Shown one piece after another: positions 21,600 to 31,046 of a stretch of 64,000 bases of DNA (positions are counted from its first letter, which is position 1; each line of letters opens with the position of its first letter). The stretch is from Moritella viscosa. GTDB taxonomy: Bacteria > Pseudomonadota > Gammaproteobacteria > Enterobacterales > Moritellaceae. The translations under genes and the position numbers were made by a program. Location of the stretch: the NCBI GenBank assembly GCA_000953735.1, contig LN554852.1:4413846-4477845 (forward strand). The letters are read 5' to 3'. Under the pieces are notes generated by a model. That model was not told the origin of the DNA and searched no databases. It worked only from the letters and a program-made list of their open reading frames with translations.

Positions 21600-21684
21600 G
21601 CGGAAGTGGCGGAATTGGTAGACGCGCTAGATTTAGGTTCTAGTATCGCAAGGTGTGAGAGTTCAAGTCTCTCCTTCCGCACCA
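21600..21684 (+). tRNA. tRNA-Leu (TAG), copy 1
   Basis: 85 nt with the long variable arm of class II tRNAs and encoded CCA; the anticodon loop TTTAGGT contains TAG. Counterpart of E. coli leuW. Confidence 0.94.
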
Positions 21685-21730
21685 TGCTTAACATGACTTA
21701 CTTAATAGGTAATGTTCATGAACAGATTGT

Positions 21731-21805
21731 AGGGATATCGCCAAGCGGTAAGGCACCGGGTTTTGATCTCGGGATTCTGAGGTTCAAATCCTCATATCCC
21801 TGCCA
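21731..21805 (+). tRNA. tRNA-Gln (TTG), copy 2
   Basis: 75 nt, identical to copy 1 as read, with encoded CCA. Confidence 0.94.
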
Positions 21806-21901
21806 TATACCAACACAGACTTAGGTCAGTGTTAACTTTATAAGGTTTATTGAACTCTAACCATTCAATACTACCAACCTTGTAAAGATAAAGAATATTG
21901 T

Positions 21902-21986
21902 GCGGAAGTGGCGGAATTGGTAGACGCGCTAGATTTAGGTTCTAGTATCGCAAGGTGTGAGAGTTCAAGTCTCTCCTTCCGCACCA
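21902..21986 (+). tRNA. tRNA-Leu (TAG), copy 2
   Basis: 85 nt, identical to copy 1 as read. The 20-odd bases before it (ataaagaatattgt) also repeat those before copy 1, so a Gln-Leu unit has duplicated with its spacer. Confidence 0.94.
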
Positions 21987-22020
21987 TGCTTTAACATGAC
22001 ATCGTCATGAAATAGATTGT

Positions 22021-22095
22021 AGGGATATCGCCAAGCGGTAAGGCACCGGGTTTTGATCTCGGGATTCTGAGGTTCAAATCCTCATATCCCTGCCA
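22021..22095 (+). tRNA. tRNA-Gln (TTG), copy 3
   Basis: 75 nt, identical to the other Gln copies as read, with encoded CCA. Confidence 0.94.
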
Positions 22096-22143
22096 CTTTA
22101 TTTTGCACGTATTTATACGGACAAAATGAAAAAAAGTAAGAAT

Positions 22144-22220
22144 GGCCATGTAGCTCAGCTGGTTAGAGCACAGCACTCATAATGCTGGGGTCACAGGTTC
22201 AAGTCCCGTCATGGCCACCA
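22144..22220 (+). tRNA. tRNA-Met (CAT), copy 2
   Basis: 77 nt, identical to the first Met copy as read, elongator type, encoded CCA. Confidence 0.93.
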
Positions 22221-22243
22221 TTCTTATTTTAAAATAAAACATT

Positions 22244-22328
22244 GCGGAAGTGGCGGAATTGGTAGACGCGCTAGATTTAGGTTCTAGTATCGCAAGGTGT
22301 GAGAGTTCAAGTCTCTCCTTCCGCACCA
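22244..22328 (+). tRNA. tRNA-Leu (TAG), copy 3
   Basis: 85 nt, identical to the other Leu copies as read, encoded CCA. Confidence 0.94.
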
Positions 22329-22368
22329 TGTTTTATAAAAATACAGCCTAGCTGTAGCAAAGAATTGT

Positions 22369-22443
22369 AGGGATATCGCCAAGCGGTAAGGCACCGGGTT
22401 TTGATCTCGGGATTCTGAGGTTCAAATCCTCATATCCCTGCCA
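22369..22443 (+). tRNA. tRNA-Gln (TTG), copy 4, last of the cluster
   Basis: 75 nt, identical to the other Gln copies as read. Its 3' end marks the left border of the accessory region. No clear hairpin terminator follows. Confidence 0.94.
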
Positions 22444-22480
22444 CTTCTTTCTAAAATACTCTCCTCATGAATACACCTTC

Positions 22481-22543
22481 TAATTTCTAATTTCTAATTT
22501 CTAATTTCTAATTTCTAATTTCTAATTTCTAATTTCTAATTTC
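22481..22543 (+). repeat. Heptanucleotide tandem repeat (TAATTTC)x9
   Basis: Nine perfect copies of TAATTTC run head to tail, 38 bp after the last tRNA and 260 bp before the chemoreceptor start. They are non-coding and perfect, so copy number is probably variable between strains. Confidence 0.95.
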
Positions 22544-22802
22544 AGCATTTTAAATAAGCATGTAATTAACTATGTAAACTTTAATGCCTTAATGCCCTCT
22601 ATCACTTATTCATCCCCTTATATTCTACTTAATTTACTTATTATTAACATTTAAGCCTAATAAAATACCTCTTTTGGTCGATATCACATATGTACCAGTA
22701 TTATTTTGTTACGATAACCCTACTTATTACAGTAGAATTAAAATACCAATGGCTATCATTAAGTGCTTGATACCCCTGGTTGGTTTCTGATGGGGAAAAA
22801 TA

Positions 22803-24413
22803 ATGTTACAAAACTTATCTATCACTAGAAAAATAAACCTCGCGTTAAGTACCCTTTTTGTCCTGATACTCGCTATCTCGGCATTATCACAAAGCAAGCA
22901 AGAGACAGCACTGGTTTTATCTATTTTAGAACAACAAGCGCATGAACAAGCTGATACTTATTTTGACAGTTTAAATACCATGATGCTAACGGGCAGTATT
23001 GGGCAACGTGAAACCTTACGTCACAAAATGCTAGAAAACGATAACATTACCGATATCCGCGTAGTTAGAGCCGATAAGGTCAATCAACTTTATGGTTCAG
23101 GATTAGCGAGTGAACAAGTCAAAGATGATTTTGACCGCCGTGCACTTGCAGGCGAAGAGATTACCCAAGTCATTAGCACTCTCCAAGGTGAAACCTTATT
23201 GATTACAAAACCACTTATCGCATCAAAAGATTACCGCGGTACTGATTGTACAGCTTGTCATAATGCGCAAGAAGGTGATGTACTAGGTGCGGTTAGATTA
23301 GAGTACTCCTTAAATAACTTCTACCAGCAAGTGCAACAAAATATTTTACGGTCAAGCGCTATCTTAGCCGTGGTATTACTTGCGGGATTGTTACTGACGT
23401 TGTTTATTATTCGCAACATCATCTTAAAACCAATCAGTGACCTGACTAACAGTATGGAATTAGCCAGTGACACCCAAGATGTGACAACACTAATTGAAGT
23501 CAAAAATAATGACGAAATAGGCCGTATGGTCACCGCCTTTAACTACATGATGAGTAATTTTCATTACAGCCTGACTCATGTACTTAATACGGCAGAACAA
23601 TTAGAAGACATTTCGACAAAACTAAGTACAGCATCAGCACAAACTTACAATTCAGCCAACCAACAAAAACAAGAAGCCGCGACAATCAACGCCAGTATCA
23701 TCAATATGCAAACGCAAGTTGAAGATATTAAGGCGAAAGCAAATATGACCACCCAGGCATCAACACAAGCAGCATTACAAACCGATAAGGGTAATGTATT
23801 AGCCAGTGCAACAATTGATGAAATCAGCACATTAACAACACAACTCGACCATGTTGTCGATAAGATGCATCAGCTCGGCGAACAGACTCACAATGTAACT
23901 AAAATATTAGGTGTGATTAATTCCATTTCAGAGCAAACCAATTTATTGGCGCTCAACGCAGCCATCGAAGCTGCGAGAGCCGGTGAAAGTGGCCGAGGAT
24001 TTGCGGTGGTTGCAGAAGAAGTTCGCGCACTAGCAATTAAAACCAATGATTCAACCAAAGAAATACAAACCATTGTTAGCTCATTGATTGAAACATCAAA
24101 CAGTTCATTTTCAGCGATGGATACCGCCAAAGTAACAGCAGCAGAAGGCGCTGTAAAAGTATCGCAGTTAGCGGATATGTTAAATGAAATTGCACGAGAA
24201 ATGCAGGAGATTAATCAGTTAAATAATTCGGTTGCTGAATCATCGATAACACAACAAGAGTTAACCACAGATATTCAACACAACATTGAAACTATCGCAG
24301 TCCACTCCGATGAAACAACGCTAGTTGCAACACATGCAAGTAGTATCAGCCAAGAGCTATTAAATCACTCAACTGAGCTACTCGTGAAAGTGAAAGAATT
24401 TAAACTAAACTAA
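22803..24413 (+). CDS. Methyl-accepting chemotaxis protein with periplasmic CxxCH heme-binding motif
   Basis: A 536-residue chemoreceptor. TM1 is at about 12-30, the periplasmic sensor at about 31-180, TM2 at about 183-205, HAMP at about 206-260, and a cytoplasmic signalling domain ends the protein. The hairpin-tip signature [20 protein letters not shown] begins near residue 376 and is intact. The sensor contains CTACH (C149-H153), the covalent attachment motif for c-type heme, just before the second membrane segment. Heme-c chemoreceptors are known in Geobacter, where they are thought to sense redox state, oxygen or NO; here the ligand is inference. The C-terminus lacks a receptor-type NWETF pentapeptide. 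A bidirectional terminator follows, and a decayed copy of its 3' end lies at 28.9-29.1 kb. Confidence 0.9.
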   Translation: MLQNLSITRKINLALSTLFVLILAISALSQSKQETALVLSILEQQAHEQADTYFDSLNTMMLTGSIGQRETLRHKMLENDNITDIRVVRADKVNQLYGSGLASEQVKDDFDRRALAGEEITQVISTLQGETLLITKPLIASKDYRGTDCTACHNAQEGDVLGAVRLEYSLNNFYQQVQQNILRSSAILAVVLLAGLLLTLFIIRNIILKPISDLTNSMELASDTQDVTTLIEVKNNDEIGRMVTAFNYMMSNFHYSLTHVLNTAEQLEDISTKLSTASAQTYNSANQQKQEAATINASIINMQTQVEDIKAKANMTTQASTQAALQTDKGNVLASATIDEISTLTTQLDHVVDKMHQLGEQTHNVTKILGVINSISEQTNLLALNAAIEAARAGESGRGFAVVAEEVRALAIKTNDSTKEIQTIVSSLIETSNSSFSAMDTAKVTAAEGAVKVSQLADMLNEIAREMQEINQLNNSVAESSITQQELTTDIQHNIETIAVHSDETTLVATHASSISQELLNHSTELLVKVKEFKLN

Positions 24414-24417
24414 AATA

Positions 24418-24446
24418 AAATGCCGATCATAATGATCGGCATTTTT
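24418..24446. terminator. Bidirectional terminator between chemoreceptor and peptidase gene
   Basis: AATGCCGATCA and TGATCGGCATT with a 3-nt loop, T-run to the right and A-run to the left, placed between two converging genes. Confidence 0.85.
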
Positions 24447-24479
24447 GATATCAACAACTCCAAAGGAGCAATGTATTGG

Positions 24480-27400
24480 TTAGTTACCTTTACTCACGAC
24501 TACAGTGCTAATTGATGAGCTAGTTTTACCCTTGTCATCTGTAACCGTCAACTGGAACTTTAATGTTGCATCAGCCATCGGAGTAACAGCATAAGCGTAG
24601 TTTTTATTCGCATGGTCAATCCGCACTTTCTCTCCTGCGACCTGAGTCCATTGATAACTGACGATTGAACCATCAGCATCCGTTGATTTACGACCATCCA
24701 ACACCACCCATTGGCGATATGATGCTTGTTTATCTTCACCAGCATGTGCAACTGGCGCTAAGTTGTCATCTTTACTTGACTGATTAGCTGTAACATTCGA
24801 ATCATTTACCATCAGAGTAATAATTGTTGAACCTGACTTTCCTTTATTATCTGTCACCGTTAGTTTAACTTTCACATATCCAGTCTTATAAGGAGCGATA
24901 ACATAAGTATTATTACCATTTGGACGGTCAATTATTATTTTTGGTCCCGATACTTGGGTCCACTGATAACTAACGATAGAACCATCCGCATCACGTGATT
25001 GACGGCCGTCCAGATTTGTCCACTTACCAAGAGATATTGCCTTCTGAGCCGTGCCACGAATAAGAGCCACAGGTGCTACATTAGCAACTGGAATTGGTTT
25101 CACAATTGCATTTGGATCATTAACAACAATCGTATGTATAGCTGAATCTGTCATCCCCTTATTATCGGTCACTGTCAGTTTGAATGTCAGGGTAGCTGTA
25201 TCTTGCGATGTTAACGCATAAGCATAACGGCCTGTTGGACGAATAATCCTAACCGTTGGTCCCGATACCTGAGTCCATTGATAGCTGACAATTGAACCAT
25301 CTGCATCGGTTGACTTACGACCATCTAAAACAGCCCAGGTTCTGACCGATATTTTCTGATCTGCTTCGACACGTGCCACAGGCGCTTTATTATCTTCCAC
25401 CTTAGTTTTAACTGAAGCTTTAATCAATACAGAATGGGTAGTAAAAGCACTCTTATCCGATTCATCTGTTACCATCAACTTAAACACTAATGTTTCATCC
25501 TGACTGATGGAGTCAGATGTATTCACCCATGCCCTGCTATCGTTCGCTTGATTGATTACAACTTTTTGACCTGATATCTGTGTCCACTGATAGCGTAAAC
25601 ACCTTTAGCAACAACAGATTCTCGACCATCTAAATAGAACCATGAACCAGCATTGATCACCTCATTATGCTGAATGACGGCTTTAGGACCTTCGCTGGCA
25701 ATAACAATCTTGCCTTCATAAGGAATAGCGTCGTGTTCAGTCACTGTTACGCTCATGGTTTTATTCGGTGTGAACTCAAAAGTAGCGCGGCCATTATTAT
25801 CCGTTTCCGCCACATGCGATTCACCCGAAGTAGTCACTAACGCAACTCGAGCACCCTCAAGTAGTACATCACCACTACGAACAACCACAGAGAAAGAAGA
25901 TTCATTTCCCGCAGATAAATTAGCCGGATGAGTAACCGTCAGGCTTTGCGGACGAACAGTACGCATTTCCATTGACGGATCACCCAACCAGTTAAAGAAA
26001 CGCGCTGTCATCTTCGCGTAACCAGCCTGCCCATAATGGCTATATAATCGTTCTTTAGCTCGGTTCAGTGCCATTGCTGGTTGCCAAGACACGGGATATA
26101 TGTCACTAGACCAGGTGCCATCATAATCGTCCCAGAAACTGTCCATAATTCCCACGTGAAAATTATCGTTATAGCCTGAATAACTGACTCGCGCAGCACC
26201 GGTAAATCCGACGGCTCCTCCGTTGGCGTTTCGCATCCAAGATTCAGCAAATGTATCTTTGCCATCAAACCAGCCAGTCGCGCAGTTTAAGCTAAACACT
26301 ACTGGTGCAAAATCACCATTAGTTAACCCATTAACATCCCCGCTGGTAAACTCAGGATCAGCCCAACCAGAACCGCCCGCATAGCCATGATCACGATGCA
26401 CAACGAGTCCAACTCCGTCATTAATCGCCTCTGCAATTTGAACTCGGTCACCACTGCCTTGATCTTTCCATGCCTGTGGTACGATTGTCGGCGGCGTAAT
26501 TCTAGCGCTGCCATAAGCCCAACCACCATATTTCAATTCATTGTTCAGGTCAGCATCCCATTTTAAAGCAGTATGAACCGTATAACCTTTATTAAACAAG
26601 TCACCTAAACCCGCGAAGAAATCAAAATCAGGTCCAAGGAAATCCGCGATCCGTTGCAGATCTTCCATAAACATACGGTCGCCTTTATTATCGCGATTAT
26701 GATCTTGGAACTGCCCAGCCAACAGCACATGTCCATATCGGTCTGAATCTACCGGACTCTTTGCATAATTAAGAGTACGGTTGACCATAGTCGTGATCTG
26801 CTCGACCGTATCACCAGAGAAACGTCCAATGACAAGATCTGGTAATGCATCAGTGCCATCAACTAGCGAATAATCAAAGTCAGTATGCCAAACATGATCC
26901 TGCCCGTGGTAAGGATGTCCAATAACTTCCCAGCTTGGAACATCTTCATGATCACCAACAAGGAGCACATATGAGGTCATAGTGCCATTTTGATAAGCAT
27001 CTTTAATATATTCTTTAATTTCTTCCTGTGTACTGCCCGTTTCTAAAATTGGTGCGACATGGACCTTATAACCCATTTTACGCTTCCAAGCAGCTAGAGG
27101 TGCAACTGCCTCTTGAAAACGATCTGCCGTTATGATCAAGTAATCAGCAGCCTGAGCCGGCGTAAGGGCTGCATCATTCTTTACTGTATCTGGAGCCGAT
27201 ACAGCATCAACAGCGAAATCTCTGTCAGTACGCAAATCAATAGTTGAACCTTTATCTGAACTATTAGGCTGTAACGGATCATGACGTTTAGGTTTACTGC
27301 CAACGCTGTCTGAATAAACAAAATTCAGATGAAATTTAACTTTAGTGGCAAATCGAACTGACTTATCTATCGAGTTGAAATCAGTTGGACGATAGGAAAT

Positions 27401-27994
27401 AACTGCATAGTTTTTTCCACGTACACGCACAGTTTCAATAATTCGAATTGGCTCTTCGATGGCATCAGTAGCCAAATTATAAACAGTTTCATCTTTCACA
27501 AAAGGCATATGCTGCCCAGGTCGTTCACCATCAGCAGTCACTACATCCGGGATCGGTAGTTGCACGGGTTCAACAGTCATATCAGGAAATGACTCAGACC
27601 AAATCACCTTATCAATCACAAGTTCCAGCTGTACGCCATCAGGAATACGAACCATCTGACGATAGCCAGTTAAGTTAGGATGCCCGGGTTGCGCCGAACT
27701 ACCAGCGTCAGGTAAAAGAATACGATTATAAACATTACCATCCGCCATTTTAACCTTAGCGAGCGAAAGGGTCGTTAACTGCGCTTCAAATATCGCACTT
27801 TGCTCACTTTTACTGGTCAGCAAGAAATAACTAGGTTTCTTGGAATCCTTGGTTAGCTGAGCTATATCAGCTACAGGCCCAAAATTAACGATCTTCTTAT
27901 CAAACTCCTCACTATATATATTTTCTACAGCCATAACAGACTGCGATAAAATAGCCAAAGTTAAAATTGATTTCTTTAACATACCATTAACCAT
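24480..27994 (-). pseudogene. Secreted C25 (gingipain-like) peptidase with PKD-like repeats, frameshifted
   Basis: Two leftward frames form one gene. The first (27994 to 25556) has a signal peptide (MLKKSILTLAILSQSVMA), a gingipain-type propeptide region (to about 275), a C25 catalytic domain (about 280-650) with VHRDHGYAGG (candidate catalytic H536) and SLNCATGWFDG (candidate C571), and an Ig-like domain (about 685-770). It then leaves frame near 25596-25604, inside a PKD-like repeat. After a one-base shift the sequence continues YQWTQISGQKVVINQ into the second frame (to 24480), giving four PKD-like repeats with YQWTQxSG and LTVTDxxGK. The AAGGAG site supports the start. The break is either a real inactivating mutation or a sequence error; without PKD repeats the product would still contain the whole catalytic domain. 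A paralogue lies at 43926-46349. Confidence 0.85.
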
Positions 27995-28895
27995 AAGTAC
28001 TCCTTTATTTAATAATTAATTTTCCCATGCACTAGCAGAATATTTTTATGTTAGGAAATTTAATTACGACGGTAACAACGTAATTCGCCTAACTTTCTTA
28101 TATAGCGACATATAATATGAAAAAGTTTAATTTTATATGGTTAAATTCAGCGGAGACGAATAACTGTAAATTAAAATATAAAGGGAACATAATTATTATG
28201 TCCTAATAAAATAATTTACGAGGGAAGATAAAAGAGAGAATAACGAACGAGTCGAATGAAAAATATAATTAACTTATCATTATGAAATAACATTAAGATA
28301 CTTATGGTTATTTTATTAAGACAAACAGACTAATCATTTACTTACAAACTATATTTAAAGTACAGGAACCATCATAACGAACAATTTTAACAGATTTATT
28401 TTATTACATGAAAACACACCACGGTATTCATCCCCTGCTCAGTTTATTCTTAGTTGAGCTAAGGTAGTCTATTGATATAATATTCTGTTTCCAGCGTATT
28501 TTTCTACAATAATGGATAGATTTACTTTGATTAATTACAGTTTAAATATGGAAAACAAGTGATAATATAATTAATAATTCACCTATTTACTAATACCAAT
28601 ATCGTTTTAACAAAACAAACACATGACCATATTTACTTAATCCTCCCCATAAAAGTAAAAATATAACTTAAATATATCGAGAGGTTAAAACATTTAAAGT
28701 GAAAGCCTGGTCAATTAACATACCAATAACATAGTGTATATTTTATTATTTTAACGAAGATTAAATATCATTATATTTTAACATACATATAGTTTTACAT
28801 TAAATTTAAGTATCTTAACAATAAGTTTCCCCAAACATTAATTTCGGTTACCTATTATTAAAATACCCTGCGAGTTCATAATCGAAGCATATCTC
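27995..28895. other. AT-rich intergenic stretch without recognised genes
   Basis: About 900 bp, very AT-rich, with stops in all frames. It holds the ribosome site and presumably the promoter of the leftward peptidase gene near 27995-28100. I see no RNA gene, insertion-sequence end or repeat in the rest. It ends at the decayed chemoreceptor fragment. Confidence 0.6.
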
Positions 28896-29126
28896 GATGC
28901 CAACACAGCTCGATCATGTCGTCGATAAGATGAAGCAATAAAAGTATCGCTATTAGCGGACATGTGAAATGTAGGGGATTAATCAGTTAAATAATTCGGT
29001 TGCCAAATCATCGATAACACCGCAGAGTTAACCACAGATATTCCACACAACATTGAAACTATCGCGCTCTACTTTGATTAAACCACTCGACGAATTACTC
29101 ACGAAAGTAAAAGTTATTTAAACTAA
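28896..29126 (+). pseudogene. Decayed 3' end of the chemoreceptor gene at 22803-24413
   Basis: Two blocks match the intact chemoreceptor by eye. 28900-28932 resembles 23838-23872 (ctcgatcatgtcgtcgataa versus ctcgaccatgttgtcgataa). 28939-29126 resembles 24153-24413, ending in the same aaagt..tatttaaactaaa tail, with substitutions and small and large deletions, including the roughly 280 bp between the blocks. No open frame remains. It is in the same orientation as the parent and brackets the C25 peptidase gene. Confidence 0.85.
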
Positions 29127-29127
29127 A

Positions 29128-29166
29128 TATGTCATAAACGAATTACTGTAATTCGTTTATGACATA
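29128..29166. terminator. Perfect 19-bp palindrome next to the chemoreceptor relic
   Basis: TATGTCATAAACGAATTAC and its exact complement are separated by one base, lying between the relic and the end of the LysR gene. It probably ends leftward LysR transcription and once ended the chemoreceptor copy, in the same relative place as the terminator at 24418. The flanking T-tracts are weak. Confidence 0.6.
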
Positions 29167-29192
29167 AGTAAAAATCCTTATAATAAACACTA

Positions 29193-30215
29193 TTATATAG
29201 ATACACCAAGAGAGGTGGACGTCGGAGCGTAAATATAACAAGACGATTGACTAGCCGCTTTTTCTATAGAGTCATATTCTGAAAAATTAAGGTTACTCAT
29301 TACATCAAGGCTAGGTACGCTCGTATCCCGACTATCACTCTTCAAAATAAGTGGTTTAAGCATATCCTCTACCTTTATGTCATCATCCAAATCAACATTT
29401 TTTTTCAAATAGTATAATTGCTTATGTTTTGCTAACGGAAAAAAATGTAGTCTATGCCGCTCATGATGAGCATCGAAGTAAAACCTTGGCATCAATGTAA
29501 AACCTGTACCAAGAGATACAGCCTGTAAAGCCGCACAGATAGTCTCAGCATGACAATGCGTCGGAATAGCACTAGCGGATGATTCACTCGTCACTAAATC
29601 TTCCAACAACGACTCTTGTTCCATATCGGGATAACTAACAATACCAAGTTGGCTAAGCGAATCAAGTGTAACAACTGACGACGGGAAGTGGCCTTTTTTA
29701 CATATAACGCCAAATTCAACATCACCAATATAGATAGCTTCAGCAGCTTCAGGTCGCTCAGATGATAACAAAAATCCAGCATCACAGTCCCCCTTTGCCA
29801 TCGCACTGATTACTGACTCAACATAACCAGATGTGATTTTTAATTTTTTTCTATTTTCATCCGAATAAATAGCCAGGTGCCGAGCAAAAAGAGCAGGATA
29901 CAATGCGTGATCAACAAATAGCTTTATTTGTTTCACCTTCCTATTCCTATTTCTTAAACGATCAATAAACTCTGATTCAGATTTACATCTTAACTGTCCA
30001 TATCTATATAGCTCTTCACCAAGAGGTGTAATACTAAAACTTCTAGCATTACGATCGATCACCTCACCATCAAAAAAAGATTCTAGTTTTTTAATATGCT
30101 GGGAAACGCCTGGCTGCGTCATGCATAGATTTTGCGCTGTTTCAGTAAAGCTTTTAGTTTTTACTAACTGTAAAAAACTATGAAGCCAGACTGGGTTAAT
30201 GCTTACTTTCATCAA
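29193..30215 (-). CDS. LysR-family transcriptional regulator
   Basis: A 340-residue LysR-type regulator. The N-terminal winged helix-turn-helix is FLQLVKTKSFTETAQNLCMTQPGVSQHIKKLESFF (about 14-48), followed by a periplasmic-binding-like effector domain to about 295. A C-terminal tail of about 45 Ser-rich residues extends beyond the usual 300-residue length. It lies directly downstream of the Tad operon in the same direction, 250 bp after the OmpA-like gene, so it could regulate pili or the neighbouring peptidase, but no target site is visible. The regulated pathway cannot be read from sequence. Confidence 0.88.
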   Translation of the reverse strand: MMKVSINPVWLHSFLQLVKTKSFTETAQNLCMTQPGVSQHIKKLESFFDGEVIDRNARSFSITPLGEELYRYGQLRCKSESEFIDRLRNRNRKVKQIKLFVDHALYPALFARHLAIYSDENRKKLKITSGYVESVISAMAKGDCDAGFLLSSERPEAAEAIYIGDVEFGVICKKGHFPSSVVTLDSLSQLGIVSYPDMEQESLLEDLVTSESSASAIPTHCHAETICAALQAVSLGTGFTLMPRFYFDAHHERHRLHFFPLAKHKQLYYLKKNVDLDDDIKVEDMLKPLILKSDSRDTSVPSLDVMSNLNFSEYDSIEKAASQSSCYIYAPTSTSLGVSI

Positions 30216-30466
30216 TTATTCCTTTAATTTCAAACTACAAATAGGCAAATCCAACCACCTAAAGAAGCACAATAAACCACTAAGCGCGATATATGCAGTC
30301 CTAAAAACCACCTAATACATGAAAGTTAAAACATAATTCTACATAAGCGCGAAGTTCCATGTGACACATTGTCACCTTACAAATACTATATCATAGCGTA
30401 TATTAAAATTTAAACATTTGTTTTAGAATAGCTTATTGATATAAAACACAATAGTTAAGCTCTTTA

Positions 30467-31036
30467 TTAAAGCGCCTCATAAAATATCTCAACTCTACGA
30501 TTACACTCTCCAACCCCCTTTCCCTCACCTACACAACGAGGGTTCCGCAGACCTTCAGACCTCGTTATCAAACGAATATGTTTAATTCCTTTTATTTCAA
30601 GGTACTGCTTCACAGCATTAGCACGACGTAACCCAAGATCATGGTTATACTCTGCATGACCTTCATTATCTGTATGGCCAACAACAACTAAATTAGCAGG
30701 TAAATCATCACGAATAGCCAATGCGTCTAACACCAGTTGTTCACTGTCCTTTATATTATATTTATCAAAATCAAACGAAACTAGCGTCCGCGAACTACTA
30801 ACATCATAACAATGCGTTTCTTCAAAATTGATTGAATTAACATTATCCTTTTGCTTATTCGGTTGTAGTTCACTCTCATGCAGATTATTTTCTTTATTCG
30901 TTATCACTGAGTATTTATTTTCAATTGATTCTGTAAATACATAATCATTATTTATTTTTTCACATTTCTGCATTGCCGTTGCCGTTGCCGTAAATACCAT
31001 TAATAGTCCATATATAACAAGAGTAAGCGCTTTCAT
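30467..31036 (-). CDS. OmpA-family peptidoglycan-binding protein at the end of the Tad operon
   Basis: A 189-residue protein with a signal peptide (core LVIYGLLMVFTATATA) and an OmpA C-terminal domain (about 88-187): VSFDFDKYNIK, VVVGHTDNEGHAEYNHDLGLRRANAVKQYL and the closing CNRRVEIFY. The HTDxxG and NRRVE motifs bind peptidoglycan. Four cysteines may form disulfides. It starts 10 bp after tadG. Such OmpA genes occur in some Tad loci of Vibrio and relatives and could anchor the machine to the cell wall. Confidence 0.85.
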   Translation of the reverse strand: MKALTLVIYGLLMVFTATATAMQKCEKINNDYVFTESIENKYSVITNKENNLHESELQPNKQKDNVNSINFEETHCYDVSSSRTLVSFDFDKYNIKDSEQLVLDALAIRDDLPANLVVVGHTDNEGHAEYNHDLGLRRANAVKQYLEIKGIKHIRLITRSEGLRNPRCVGEGKGVGECNRRVEIFYEAL

Positions 31037-31046
31037 TTTTCATTTC

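Noticed and set aside
21606-22176. Short open frames across the tRNA cluster
   Set aside because: They translate tRNA sequences and their spacers, and fully overlap structured RNA genes.
22481-22543. Repeat array as a CRISPR
   Set aside because: Units are 7 bp, contiguous and without spacers, and there are no cas genes in the window.
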